A DNA stretch of 64,000 nucleotides from Candidatus Accumulibacter regalis. Its GTDB lineage: Bacteria > Pseudomonadota > Gammaproteobacteria > Burkholderiales > Rhodocyclaceae. Within the stretch, counting starts at the first letter, position 1, and every line of letters begins with the position of its first letter. Location of the stretch: the NCBI GenBank assembly GCA_000585075.1, contig JEMY01000044.1, positions 1-64,000 of the forward strand, given 5' to 3'. The notes beneath the pieces were generated by a model. It made no database searches. It saw only the letters and a list, made by a program, of their open reading frames with translations, and had not been told where the DNA came from. The translations under genes were made by a program, and so were the position numbers. Below are positions 43,306 to 52,336 of this stretch, piece by piece.

Positions 43306-44490
43306 ATGGAGAGCGCGATTCTGGTCCTCAATGCCGGTTCATCGAGCCTGAAATTCTCGCTTTTTGACGCCGGCGCTCCTGGCGTCCTCAGCGCCGTCGC
43401 CGTCGGCCAGGTCGAGGGACTTGGAACGGCACCGCGCCTCAAGGCCAAGGGCCCCGATGGCCAAGTAATTCTTGATGAGCGACGGAGCACGACGGAAATC
43501 GGCAATCACGCGCAGGCATTGCAGGAGATCGCCGCGCTCCTGGGTTCCCGCTTCGTCGGCACGGAGCTGGTGGGGGTCGGCCATCGCGTGGTGCACGGTG
43601 GTCCGGAGTATTCCGCGCCGTTGCTGATCACGCCCCAGGCCATGCAAGAGCTTGCGGCTTTCGTGCCGCTGGCGCCGCTGCATCAGCCGCACAATCTCGC
43701 GGCCATCCGCGCCGTCGAGCAGGCGAGACCCGGCTTGCCGCAAGTCGCCTGCTTCGATACCGCTTTTCATCGCACCCAGAACGAGGTCGCGCAGCTCTAT
43801 GGCTTGCCCTACGAGTTCTACGAACGCGGTATCCGACGCTACGGTTTCCACGGGCTCTCGTACGAGTACATCGCTGCGACCCTTCCCGAGGTCGCTCCGG
43901 AAATTGCCGGCGGGCGTGTCGTAGTCGCCCATCTCGGCAGCGGCGCCAGCATGTGCGCGATGCACAACGGCCGCAGCGTCGGCAGTTCGATGGGCTTTAC
44001 CGCGCTCGACGGGCTGATGATGGGCACGCGACCGGGCAACCTGGATCCGGGCATCGTCCTCTACCTGTTGCAGCAGGAGGGCATGAGCGCGAAAGAGATC
44101 GAGGATCTGCTCTACAAGCGTTCCGGTCTACTCGGCCTGTCCGGTATCGGTAACGACATGCGCGTCCTGCAGGAAAGTGACTCGCCGCGCGCTCGGCTGG
44201 CGATCGATCACTTTGTCTATCGCATCAGCCGCGAACTCGGCGGGCTGGCGGCCGTGCTCGGCGGCCTCGACGCCCTCGTGTTCACCGCCGGCATCGGCGA
44301 AAACAGCGCCTTGATTCGCCGACTGGTTTGCCAACAGGCGCAATGGCTGGGAATCGACCTCGACCCGCTGGCCAACGAGCAGTCCGTTGCGCGCATCAGC
44401 AGCGTCGGCAGCAGGGTATCGGCGTGGGTGGTGCCGACCAACGAGGAATTGATGATTGCGCGTCACACGCGGCAGCTGCTCGGCTTGTAA
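43306..44490 (+). CDS. ackA: Acetate kinase
   Basis: A 394-residue kinase that interconverts acetate and acetyl phosphate with ATP. It begins ILVLNAGSSSLKFSLFD, the ASKHA phosphate-1 motif. Further motifs are VGHRVVHGGPEYS, CFDTAFHRT, RRYGFHGLSYEY, VVAHLGSGASMCA, MGTRPGNLDPGIVLYL and the C-terminal FTAGIGENSALIR. The start follows GGGAGG at a good distance. A phosphotransacetylase is encoded 4.2 kb upstream on the opposite strand rather than in an operon. Confidence 0.97.
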   Translation: MESAILVLNAGSSSLKFSLFDAGAPGVLSAVAVGQVEGLGTAPRLKAKGPDGQVILDERRSTTEIGNHAQALQEIAALLGSRFVGTELVGVGHRVVHGGPEYSAPLLITPQAMQELAAFVPLAPLHQPHNLAAIRAVEQARPGLPQVACFDTAFHRTQNEVAQLYGLPYEFYERGIRRYGFHGLSYEYIAATLPEVAPEIAGGRVVVAHLGSGASMCAMHNGRSVGSSMGFTALDGLMMGTRPGNLDPGIVLYLLQQEGMSAKEIEDLLYKRSGLLGLSGIGNDMRVLQESDSPRARLAIDHFVYRISRELGGLAAVLGGLDALVFTAGIGENSALIRRLVCQQAQWLGIDLDPLANEQSVARISSVGSRVSAWVVPTNEELMIARHTRQLLGL

Positions 44491-44547
44491 TCACGGCCGC
44501 AAGCCAGCGGGCGCCGGGCGCTGCGAGAGCCGTCCGGGTGGCGATGC

Positions 44548-45795
44548 CTAGTGCGTCGCGGGGACCACGACGGCCGCGTGTTCCGGTGCGTCGGGTGGCA
44601 GCGCTTCGTTGCTGCGCGCGTAGCGTTCGATGCCCGGCTTGGCACTCAGACCATGCGCGACGATGCTCATTAGCACCGTGGCCATGACCGCCAGACGGAT
44701 GGTGGTTTCGCCCGGAAGGTTGGGCTGCTGCTCCAGGTACACCAGGCCCAGCACAATCGACGCCAGGCCGCGCGGGCCGAACCAGCCGAGGAAGAGTACG
44801 CTCGCTCGACTGAGTCCGATGCCGGCAACCGCGACGCTTACGGGCAGCATGCGCACCACCGTCAGGCTGAGCAGCGCATAGAGCATGATGGCCGGCGTGA
44901 AATCGTGCCAGCTGCGCGCGAAGAGCAAACCGAACAGGAAAAACACAAAGAAGTTGAACAGCTGTCCCCAGCCTTCGGTGAATTCGACGCTGTGCCGCCC
45001 GACCTTCGGGAAGCCGACCTGCGCCGCCAGCCCAGAGACGAAGGCGGCGATGAACATGCTCGCTCCGGACCCCTCGGCGGCGAGTATGCACAGCAGCGGC
45101 ATCGCCACCACGCCCAACTGGCCAAGCTCGGGCGTCATCCACTGTCGGCGTTGTGCGAGTCCCATGAGCAGGCCGCCAGCGAGCCCGATGGCCAGCCCGA
45201 TGGCCGTTCCGTAGCCAATCTGTTCAAGGAGAAAACGCGCGAGTACGCCACGCGTACCGGCGCCTTCCTCGATCGCTGCGGTGAGAGCGATGAAGAGCAT
45301 CAGGAAGGGAACGGCCAGCCCGTCGTTGAGCCCGGCCTCGACGTTCAGTGCCTGCCGTATGCGCGCCGGTACCTGCGGGCTGTTGACGATGACCTGCCCC
45401 AGGCCGGCGTCGGTCGGCGCGAGGATCGCTGCGAGGATGCCGGCCTCCCACCACGAAAGGTCGGTAAAGCAGGCCATCGCTGCCACCGCCCCGAGCAGGA
45501 TGGTGAGCAGCATGCCGGCGCTGAGCAGTCGTACCGGCAAGCTGTGGTTGTCCTGCAAGGCGCGCCGGCTGATGTGTGATGCGTCGGTAAACAGGGTCAT
45601 TACCAGCCCCACTTCCGCGATCAAGAGGAGGGCCTTGCGGTCGAGGGACAGTTCCCTGGACGCTTCGGGGAAGAGCAGCATCAGCGCGCCGGCGGCGGTG
45701 AAGAGTATTGGCGCGGTGATCAGCGTGCTCGCCAGCTTGCGCGATATCAGACTGTAGCTGAAGACCAGGACGATGAAGGCAGCGGCGATCGACAT
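44548..45795 (-). CDS. CPA1-family cation:proton antiporter (NhaP-like)
   Basis: A 415-residue inner-membrane antiporter with about 12 helices that exchanges Na+ or K+ for protons. Ion-binding motifs are LAPTDAGLGQ and NVEAGLNDGLA. The start at 45795 (MSIAAAFIVLVFSYSLISRK) places a transmembrane helix at the N-terminus. An in-frame extension of 63 residues further upstream is polar and arginine-rich and was rejected. No cytoplasmic RCK domain follows the transporter part. Confidence 0.9.
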   Translation of the reverse strand: MSIAAAFIVLVFSYSLISRKLASTLITAPILFTAAGALMLLFPEASRELSLDRKALLLIAEVGLVMTLFTDASHISRRALQDNHSLPVRLLSAGMLLTILLGAVAAMACFTDLSWWEAGILAAILAPTDAGLGQVIVNSPQVPARIRQALNVEAGLNDGLAVPFLMLFIALTAAIEEGAGTRGVLARFLLEQIGYGTAIGLAIGLAGGLLMGLAQRRQWMTPELGQLGVVAMPLLCILAAEGSGASMFIAAFVSGLAAQVGFPKVGRHSVEFTEGWGQLFNFFVFFLFGLLFARSWHDFTPAIMLYALLSLTVVRMLPVSVAVAGIGLSRASVLFLGWFGPRGLASIVLGLVYLEQQPNLPGETTIRLAVMATVLMSIVAHGLSAKPGIERYARSNEALPPDAPEHAAVVVPATH

Positions 45796-46186
45796 GTGGG
45801 CGTATTGTCGAGGCGAACAGCCATCAAGCGGGCGCTGACGGTCTGCACGCGACGTAAAACGGGATTGATTCTGATCTGCCCGTTCGTGGCCGTCAAGCAG
45901 CGATTGGCATTCATTTGTCACGGTCCGCGCCGGGCCGGAAGCGCTTCTCCGCTCAGCGGTGCACGCTCGTTTTGGCGGCGGCACTGAGGCCGCACGGGGT
46001 CAGTCAGGCGGCGCGTCGTGTGCAGCACGCCTGCGCACGCTGGACGAGGATGCGGAAATCATCATGGTCGAACGCGGGCAGCCTTGGCGACGGCTACCGC
46101 TACGGCAATCAGCGGCCTTGGCGACCAACACCGATCCTGCGTTTGCCCTTGCCGAACAAGGCGGGGAGGGTCGCTCGTCCACGCGA

Positions 46187-46216
46187 TTGACCGCGATTCA
46201 TCGACGCCCATATACT
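46187..46216 (+). promoter_or_regulatory. Sigma70-like promoter upstream of the universal stress protein gene
   Basis: TTGACC (46187-46192) and TATACT (46211-46216) are 18 bases apart. A transcript would start near 46223 and have a leader of about 215 bases before the usp ATG. The wider gap 45796-46437 shows no supported gene. Confidence 0.55.
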
Positions 46217-46298
46217 GCTTTCAAAATCGTGGGCTTGCGGATCCCCTTGGCGTGGCGCATGCCTGCCGGACGGCCGGGATCTCTGAGGTGGAGGGAAG

Positions 46299-46322
46299 GT
46301 GCCTGAGGGCACGGTTTCTTCT
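46299..46322 (+). terminator. Small hairpin with T-rich tail in the usp leader
   Basis: GTGCC-TGAG-GGCAC is followed by GGTTTCTTCTT. The stem is only 5 bp. It could end a short RNA of about 100 bases started at the promoter near 46216, or act as a leader attenuator. Confidence 0.35.
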
Positions 46323-46437
46323 TCCGTTCGCTATCGGGAGGGCTGGCGTCAAGGTGGTGGTTTGGCGGTTTCCCCGCTCCTGCAAGAGAGGCGGGGTACG
46401 TCCCCTCGCAGTGTGCCAATTACTCGGAGAACACAAG

Positions 46438-46881
46438 ATGTTCAAGAATATTCTCATTCCCACCGATGGTTCGGCGGTGTCACGCAAGGCCATCAAGGCG
46501 GGCATCAAGCTGGCGCAGGCGCTCGGCGCGAAGGTCACCGGTTACTACGGGATCGTGATGTTGCCGCCGTCTGTCTACGGCGACGGCGATCTCATCGAGA
46601 AGAATGTGGTGAAAACGCTTGACCGGCTGGCCCGGGCCACGGGCGAGAAGTACCTCGACGAGATCGCTCAGGCCGCTGCGGCTGCCGGGGTCGAGTACAC
46701 GGGGCTGATCAGCAAGCCGGCGTCGGCGTACGAGGGGATCATCGAGGCAACGAAGAAGAAGCACTGCGACGCTGTCTTCATGGCCTCGCGCGGGCGCAGC
46801 GAATTCAAGAAACTGCTCCTCGGCAGCGTCACGCACAAGGTGCTGTCACACTCGACGGTGCCGGTGATCGTCTACCGCTAA
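46438..46881 (+). CDS. Universal stress protein UspA family
   Basis: A 147-residue single-domain UspA-type protein. It begins MFKNILIPTDGSAVSRKAIK. The ATP-binding motif G-2x-G-9x-G(S/T) is represented by MASRGRSEFKKLLLGSVTHK. GGAG precedes the start. It stands alone with a long leader. Such proteins are usually induced by growth arrest or anoxia. Confidence 0.94.
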   Translation: MFKNILIPTDGSAVSRKAIKAGIKLAQALGAKVTGYYGIVMLPPSVYGDGDLIEKNVVKTLDRLARATGEKYLDEIAQAAAAAGVEYTGLISKPASAYEGIIEATKKKHCDAVFMASRGRSEFKKLLLGSVTHKVLSHSTVPVIVYR

Positions 46882-46889
46882 CGGCGACG

Positions 46890-46947
46890 ATCCGACGCGG
46901 GGGCTCCTCGTCGCGGCAGCGTTTGCGTCTACGCCTGGGCGTCGGAT
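46890..46947. repeat. 9-bp inverted repeat downstream of usp
   Basis: ATCCGACGC (46890-46898) and GCGTCGGAT (46939-46947) form a perfect 9-bp inverted repeat with a 40-base loop in the convergent gap between usp and the binding-protein gene. It may act as a transcription barrier, but no T-run follows. Confidence 0.55.
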
Positions 46948-47009
46948 GACCGCAGCCTGCCGGAGCGCTTTTCCCCCTGGCTCGAAGCCTGATCGTAGCT
47001 AGTTCGTAC

Positions 47010-47915
47010 CTAATCGTAGGCCCTGTCGTTGGGCGATTTGTACAGCTTCTTGAGCGCATACGAGAGGGCGAAGTTGAGGTTCAGGCCCTTCGGCGGGATC
47101 GGTTGCAGGAACCACCTGGCGTAGAGCTTCTCCGCTTCGCCCGAGGTCATCACCTTGGCCAGCGCCTCATCGACGACTTTCTTGAACGCCGGGTCGTCCT
47201 TGCGCAACATGCAGCCGTAGGCTTCATACGATTGCGGCGTTCCGACCACCGCCCAGTCGCGGGCGTTCCTGGCTTTTGCCAGTTCCCCGTAGAGCAGCAC
47301 CTCGTCCATTACAAAGGCCGCCGCACGGCCGCTTTCCAGGGTCAGGAACGCTTCGCCGTGATCCTTCGCGCTGATGATCTTCATCTTCATGTTGCTGCTT
47401 TCGTTCATCTTGCGCAGCAGGCTTTCGGAGGTCGTGCCGGCCGTGGTCACGACAGTCTTGCCGGCCAGGTCGGGGAAATCCTTGATCGCCGAGTTGGTCC
47501 TGGTCATCAGGCGGGTCCCGACGACGAAGATGCTGTTCGAGAAGGCGACCTGTTTCTGCCGTTCGCTGGTGTTCGTCGTTGAACCGCATTCCAGGTCGAC
47601 CGATCCGTTTTCGACGAGCGTGATGCGATTCTCGGAGGTCACCGGCAGCAGCTTGATGTCGAGCTTGGTGAGCTTCAATTCGGCCTTGATTGCCGCCACC
47701 GCCTTGAGCATCATGTCCTGCGAGTAGCCGACCACCTGCTGCTTGTCGTCGTAGTAGGAGAAGGGGATCGACGACTCGCGATGGCCGAGAGTGATGACTC
47801 CGCTATCCTTGATTTTCTTCAGCGTCCCGGTCAATTCCTGCGCCAGGACCGGCGCCGACATCAGGGAAGTGGCAAGCGTTGCCGCAATGGCGAAGCGCCG
47901 CGAAATGGTGAACAT
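47010..47915 (-). CDS. Amino-acid ABC transporter substrate-binding protein (GltI-like)
   Basis: A 301-residue periplasmic binding protein of the family that includes the glutamate/aspartate binder GltI. The signal peptide ends near APVLAQEL. Family blocks are SGVITLGHRESSIPFSYYDD, VDLECGSTTNTSERQKQVAF and FVMDEVLLYGELAKA. An AAGGAG ribosome binding site precedes the start. No permease or ATPase genes accompany it. Its upstream neighbour on the same strand is a broken DASS anion transporter. Confidence 0.93.
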   Translation of the reverse strand: MFTISRRFAIAATLATSLMSAPVLAQELTGTLKKIKDSGVITLGHRESSIPFSYYDDKQQVVGYSQDMMLKAVAAIKAELKLTKLDIKLLPVTSENRITLVENGSVDLECGSTTNTSERQKQVAFSNSIFVVGTRLMTRTNSAIKDFPDLAGKTVVTTAGTTSESLLRKMNESSNMKMKIISAKDHGEAFLTLESGRAAAFVMDEVLLYGELAKARNARDWAVVGTPQSYEAYGCMLRKDDPAFKKVVDEALAKVMTSGEAEKLYARWFLQPIPPKGLNLNFALSYALKKLYKSPNDRAYD

Positions 47916-48005
47916 CGTCTCTGTCTCCTTTGCTATCGGAAAATTGGTCGCCGTTGGTCGGAACGACGGCGGCGAGCGTGTGCGGAGCGTCTCGCGGTGT
48001 CCTGG

Positions 48006-49425
48006 CTAGCCGACCCAGAGAATCCACGGGGTGCCAATGACCAGAAACACCAGGGTGCAGAAACCGGTTGTCGCCAAGCCCAGGCGATAGAGTTCGCTCT
48101 GCTTGAGATAACCGCTGGCGACGAAGATGATGTTCTGGCTGCCGCCTTGCGGAGTGATCACCGAAAAGTAGCTGCTCGCGAAGAGGAGCGCATAGGCCAT
48201 CAGGGCGACCGGAACACCTGACTTCACCCCGACGTCGAGAAACACCCCGAGCAGTGCCAGAACCTGCGCATTCTGACTGACGAAACCAAAGTGCAGCAAG
48301 ACGTAGATGACCAGCAAGGCGACGTAGGCGACCGGCCAGGCGAGGCCTTCGAGCCCGACGGCCAGGCGCTCGCCGACGTAGCCCATGAAGCCCATTTCGT
48401 TGAGTTGCCCGCTCATGCCAAAAAGCACCGCCAGCCAGATGAAAGTAACCAGTGTGCCGCCCTGCTTGCTCATGTCATCCATGGTCAGAACGCCGGTGAT
48501 CATCAGCGTGGCCAGACCGGCGAGGGCAATTGCCGTCAGGTTCAGCTTGTAGGGAGCGGCCAGAATCCAGCCGGTGACCATGATCGCGAAGGTGATCGCC
48601 GTGATCCACTCGTGGCGTGACATCGGTCCCATTGCCTGCAGTTCCTTGCGTGCGTGCTCTGGCGCGTCCGGGGTGCTGGTGATTCCGGGCGGGAACAGAC
48701 GATAGAGCAGCAGCGGCAGCAGGGCGATCACCAGCAGACACGGCACGGAGGAGGCGAGCAGCCACGAGCCACGAGCCAAAGTCGATTTTAAGCCCCTGTT
48801 CGGCGGCCAGCGACGCTCCGACCGGATTGCCCGAGGTGGCGGTGAACCACAGCGCCGACGTGATGGCCAGGCTGGCCATGCCGCAGAACATCAGGTAGCC
48901 GCCGAGGCGGCGCTTGTTCTCGTCATCGGGGGTCGAGCCGCTGTTCTGCGCCAGCGCCAGGATGATCGGGAAAAGAACACCTCCGCGCGCGGTATTGCTC
49001 GGGAAGCCGGGGGCAATGAGGGTATCGGTGATGAAGATGCTGTACGCCAGACCGAGGGTAGATTTCCCGAATACCGTGATCACCCGCAGACTGATCCGCT
49101 TGCCGAGTCCGCTCTTGACCACCGCTTGTGAAACCAGGAAAGCCGTCACCACCAGAAGGACGATGGCGTTGGCGAAGGCGCCGTAGGCCTTGGCCGGAGT
49201 CAGCGTGTTGGTCAACACCACGATCGAACAGGCGAGCAGAGCCGAGGTGAACAGCGGGAAAACATTGAGGACCACGGAGGTGATCGCCGAGGCGAAGATG
49301 GCAAAGAGGTGCCAGGCCTCAACGGTCAGCCCTTCGGGAACCGGCGCGAACCAGAGGCCAAAGAAGAGGATCAGCAGACCCGCCAACTTCACGATCTTTC
49401 CCGTTGCGAAAGCGGCTGTACTCAT
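48006..49425 (-). pseudogene. DASS (SLC13-type) anion:sodium symporter, frameshifted by a 7-bp duplication
   Basis: An inner-membrane divalent anion symporter related to 2-oxoglutarate/malate and citrate carriers. The N-terminal part (49425 to about 48778, MSTAAFATGKIVKLAGLLIL onward) contains the conserved PSNTARGGVLFPI motif. The C-terminal half continues in another frame with LVTFIWLAVLFGMSGQLNEM and SVITPQGGSQNIIFVASG. Removing one copy of a 7-bp direct repeat at 48764-48777 restores a single 470-codon frame, reading FGSWLLASSVPCLLVI across the join. AGGAGGT precedes the start. It may be a pseudogene, a phase-variable gene or a sequencing error. Confidence 0.85.
48764..48777. repeat. 7-bp tandem duplication causing the DASS frameshift
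   Basis: ACGAGCC is present twice in a row (48764-48770 and 48771-48777), preceded by a further partial GCC. A single copy restores the transporter frame exactly, so the duplication is the only visible lesion. Confidence 0.9.
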
Positions 49426-50051
49426 TTTTGACCTCCTGCAGGGGTGGGAGCAACCGCATGGGGCGAGCCGAGGCGCGCCCAGCCATTCAGACCGACGACC
49501 CGACCGGTCAGTTCGTTGCCTTCGATAGCACCGAGGCGCTTCCATTTGAAGTTGTATTCGCCGCTTATCCCGGCGTAGCGACCGGTACCGCCAATGAATT
49601 TACCTTCGATCAGCTGGCCGGGGCCCAGGCCTTCTCCGCTCAACTCGCTGAAGACCTTTTCGCCATGCTCGTCAGTCCATACACTGCGCCCCTGCATGCC
49701 GGTGGTGGTGTCGGAAAAGGCGATGACCTGGGCTTGAAAACCGCGATTTATTCGCTCCTTGCCGCTCAGTAACAGCGACCCGCTGAGCTGGAAGACGCTG
49801 GCCTGCTGGCCCGGTCCGAGGTCTAGCGCATGGCGACTGCCTATGGTGGTCCAGGTGCCGGTGAAGGTGCGCTTGTCGTCTGTCGCCATCGGCGCCGCAG
49901 TCGTCGCAGTCATCGCAGGCGTAGTCGTCGCTGTGGTCGCAGTTGCCGCAGGCGGAGCGTCCGCCTGGCCACAGGCTGTTACCAGGAGAATGCTGAGCAA
50001 GGCGATACTTCGCCCGCAATGGCGTGTCGATGATCCGCCGGGTAAACGCAT
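49422..50051 (-). CDS. Predicted lipoprotein of unknown function
   Basis: A 209-residue protein with a lipoprotein signal (lipobox VTAC near residue 27, GQAD after the cysteine). A threonine/alanine-rich linker (about residues 35-55) is followed by a beta-rich domain containing GRSVWTDEHGEKVFSELSGE and GTGRYAGISGEYNFKWKR. This pattern resembles lipocalin-like or allene oxide cyclase-like barrels, but no family is assigned with confidence. It overlaps the start of the DASS gene by four bases, suggesting coupled translation. Confidence 0.75.
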   Translation of the reverse strand: MRLPGGSSTRHCGRSIALLSILLVTACGQADAPPAATATTATTTPAMTATTAAPMATDDKRTFTGTWTTIGSRHALDLGPGQQASVFQLSGSLLLSGKERINRGFQAQVIAFSDTTTGMQGRSVWTDEHGEKVFSELSGEGLGPGQLIEGKFIGGTGRYAGISGEYNFKWKRLGAIEGNELTGRVVGLNGWARLGSPHAVAPTPAGGQK

Positions 50052-50260
50052 GATCGTGCCTCCTAAGAAAAAAGAAGCGGCAAAAGGCAGGCCTTCGCTT
50101 CGCCAACACGTCGGCAGGTGGCCCCGCGCCTTCGGGATTCTGGATCCGAGATTAGCACTTTGCTTTGTGCACGGCGAAGTTTTCTTGTGGCGCCCTTGAC
50201 TGCGTCGAGGAGGTGCTGATGTCGTAAGATGCGTTCATCGCAGTGACGGAGTGAAATGCC

Positions 50261-51289
50261 ATGGGTATTCTCGACTGGTTCAAGAACCGACCGGCCCAAT
50301 TCGACCCAGACCGCGTGTCTGACGAGATGATTCGTGGGGCAGTGGACAAGGCGATCGCCTTGACCAACCCGCGTCTCAAGCTGCTGCCGCATTGCCACAA
50401 GCGCCTGACGCCGTCGGTCGAGACGACCATCGAATTTCTGCGCGCGCTGGTCCAGTCGCTGCCGGCCGCGCGACCGCTTTCGTCGGCCGTCTGGGCTTCC
50501 GATCCGGCTTTGCGGGCGTTCTTCGTCTCGCCGTCGGATATTCCGGCCGTGCTTGGCAGTTCGGACAATCTGCGCACGCTGTTCGACAAGTTTCCGGGCC
50601 TTGACGAAGCCTATCTCGTCCTCGGCATGGCGCTCAAGGAACAGCGGGTCTTCGGAATCGCGCTGCACGGAGGGATGGTGCAGCGCGACGTGGCTCAGAC
50701 CAGTGTCAGCTTCTCTGATCACCGGGCACGCTTCTGCGGTGGCGACGATTCGCGCCTGCGCCGCGTCGTGGGGGTCGGGGTTTACGAATACCTGCTTGCC
50801 CAGGCCCTGTCGGAGATCGGCGAGGAGCGTGTCGAAAGGCAGGAACTGCAGGCAAGTCGTTCGCTGATCCGGGCACGCCTGAGATTGCTTCAGCAACACG
50901 GTCCGGGCCTGGGGTCGATGTTCGGCGATGCTCCGGCCGCAGCCAGCGAGCAGGCCGGCCTGCAGGCTCAGCTGCTGGAAAACGAGCGACAACTCGAGGT
51001 GATGGGGGGCAGTGAGTCAGTCCTGGAAGCGGAACTCGAATGCCTGAAGGCGCTACTCGACAACCCGCAGCGCTATCTGCACGTCGAGCCGCGGCACTTG
51101 CGGCTCAGCAAGATGAACGTCGTGCTCGATGAGGCGAGTACGGAGGCTGCTGCTGACGTCGATTTTTGCTTTGCGGAGCTGCGCGGCTCGCCGCCAATGC
51201 AGAGAGCCTTCGTCCTGGCGCGCGTCGCGCGCAGCGAAGTGCCCCCGCCGCAGACGATCAATTTTGCCGATGCGAGCCGCTACCTCTGA
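50261..51289 (+). CDS. Conserved-looking cytosolic protein of unknown function
   Basis: A 342-residue protein without signal peptide or membrane segments. It begins MGILDWFKNRPAQFDPD. The middle (about residues 200-265) is rich in glutamate, leucine and arginine and probably forms a coiled coil (QASRSLIRARLRLLQQHG, AQLLENERQLEVM). The C-terminal part contains HVEPRHLRLSKMNVVLDEAS. I do not recognise a family. It is convergent with ppk2, 91 bases away. The 209-base gap upstream holds no other gene. Confidence 0.75.
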   Translation: MGILDWFKNRPAQFDPDRVSDEMIRGAVDKAIALTNPRLKLLPHCHKRLTPSVETTIEFLRALVQSLPAARPLSSAVWASDPALRAFFVSPSDIPAVLGSSDNLRTLFDKFPGLDEAYLVLGMALKEQRVFGIALHGGMVQRDVAQTSVSFSDHRARFCGGDDSRLRRVVGVGVYEYLLAQALSEIGEERVERQELQASRSLIRARLRLLQQHGPGLGSMFGDAPAAASEQAGLQAQLLENERQLEVMGGSESVLEAELECLKALLDNPQRYLHVEPRHLRLSKMNVVLDEASTEAAADVDFCFAELRGSPPMQRAFVLARVARSEVPPPQTINFADASRYL

Positions 51290-51342
51290 CGGGTAGAGCG
51301 TCCCCGGGGGGCTGTGTGCCGGTGGGCAGGGAAAAGACGGAG

Positions 51343-51364
51343 CCGGTTTCCGGTCGGGAACCGG
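51343..51364. terminator. Hairpin between convergent unknown gene and ppk2
   Basis: CCGGTTTCC and GGGAACCGG form a 9-bp stem (one G-T pair) with loop GGTC in the gap between two converging genes. No T-run follows on either strand, so the terminator role is tentative. Confidence 0.4.
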
Positions 51365-51380
51365 GCCGCCGAGCGATGCT

Positions 51381-52259
51381 TCAGAACACCTCCGGAACGT
51401 ACTTCACGGGATGGTCGCTTTCCTGGTACTTTCCGGCGCTTTGCCGTTTGGGCAGGGTGACTTTCGGCGGCTTCGGCACTTCGTAGGGGATGCTCTTCAG
51501 GAGGTGCCTGATGATGTTCAGCCGCACGCGCTTCTTGTCGTCCGAACGCGCCGCGAACCATGGCGCCCACTCGCTATCGGTTGCCGCGAACATGTCGTCG
51601 CGCGCTTGCGAGTAGTCGTACCAGCGGCTGTACGACTTGAGGTCCATCGGGGACAGCTTCCAATGTTTGCGCGGGTCGGTGATGCGCGCTTCGAGGCGGC
51701 GTGTCTGCTCGTCCATGTCGACTTCCAGCCAGTACTTGAGCAGGATGATGTCGTTCTTGCTGACCATGAGTTTTTCGAACAGCGGAGCCCCCTTGAGGAA
51801 GTCCTGCACTTGCTCGTCGCTGGCGAAACCCATGACGCGTTCGACACCCGCACGGTTGTACCAGCTGCGGTCGAAGATCACCACTTCGCCGGCCGCCGGA
51901 AAGTGCGGCAGGTAGCGTTGCAGGTACATCTGGGTCTTCTCGCGTTCAGTTGGCGCGGGCAGGGCGACGACACGAAAAACGCGCGGGCTGACGCGGCCGG
52001 TGATCGCCTTGATCGTCCCGCCCTTGCCGGCTCCGTCGCGGCCTTCGAAGACGATGATCACCTTGAGTCCCTTGCTGACCACCCATTGCTGGAGGTGAAC
52101 CAGCTCGGCCTCGAGCTTCTCGAGTTCCTTCAGGTAGGTCTTGTTGGACATCTTTTTCGCCGGCGCCGCGGTTTCGCCGCTGGCCAGTTGTACCTGCATC
52201 GCCGGGTTGGAGGCTTGCGCGGACTTGGTTATCTTTGCTGATTTGGATTTCTTGCTCAT
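51381..52259 (-). CDS. ppk2: Polyphosphate kinase 2 (class I PPK2)
   Basis: A 292-residue single-domain PPK2, which uses polyphosphate to phosphorylate nucleoside diphosphates, or the reverse. Walker A is FEGRDGAGKGGTIKAI. Walker B is VVIFDRSWYNRAGVERVMGF. The lid region includes LEARITDPRKHWKLSPMDLK. The N-terminal 35 residues are lysine- and alanine-rich and probably disordered. AGGAG precedes the start. The gene suits a polyphosphate-accumulating lifestyle. Preference for ADP or GDP cannot be read reliably here. Confidence 0.95.
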   Translation of the reverse strand: MSKKSKSAKITKSAQASNPAMQVQLASGETAAPAKKMSNKTYLKELEKLEAELVHLQQWVVSKGLKVIIVFEGRDGAGKGGTIKAITGRVSPRVFRVVALPAPTEREKTQMYLQRYLPHFPAAGEVVIFDRSWYNRAGVERVMGFASDEQVQDFLKGAPLFEKLMVSKNDIILLKYWLEVDMDEQTRRLEARITDPRKHWKLSPMDLKSYSRWYDYSQARDDMFAATDSEWAPWFAARSDDKKRVRLNIIRHLLKSIPYEVPKPPKVTLPKRQSAGKYQESDHPVKYVPEVF

Positions 52260-52336
52260 CGGTTTCTCCTGAGGGTTGTCAGTGGGGCGGTTGTGCCCGG
52301 GGTCTATGCTACAAGGGCGCCTGGCGCCGGAATGGC

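Noticed and set aside
45796-46437. Short open frames in the gap before usp
   Set aside because: They are Arg/Pro-rich, overlap one another on both strands and show no ribosome binding site or family similarity.
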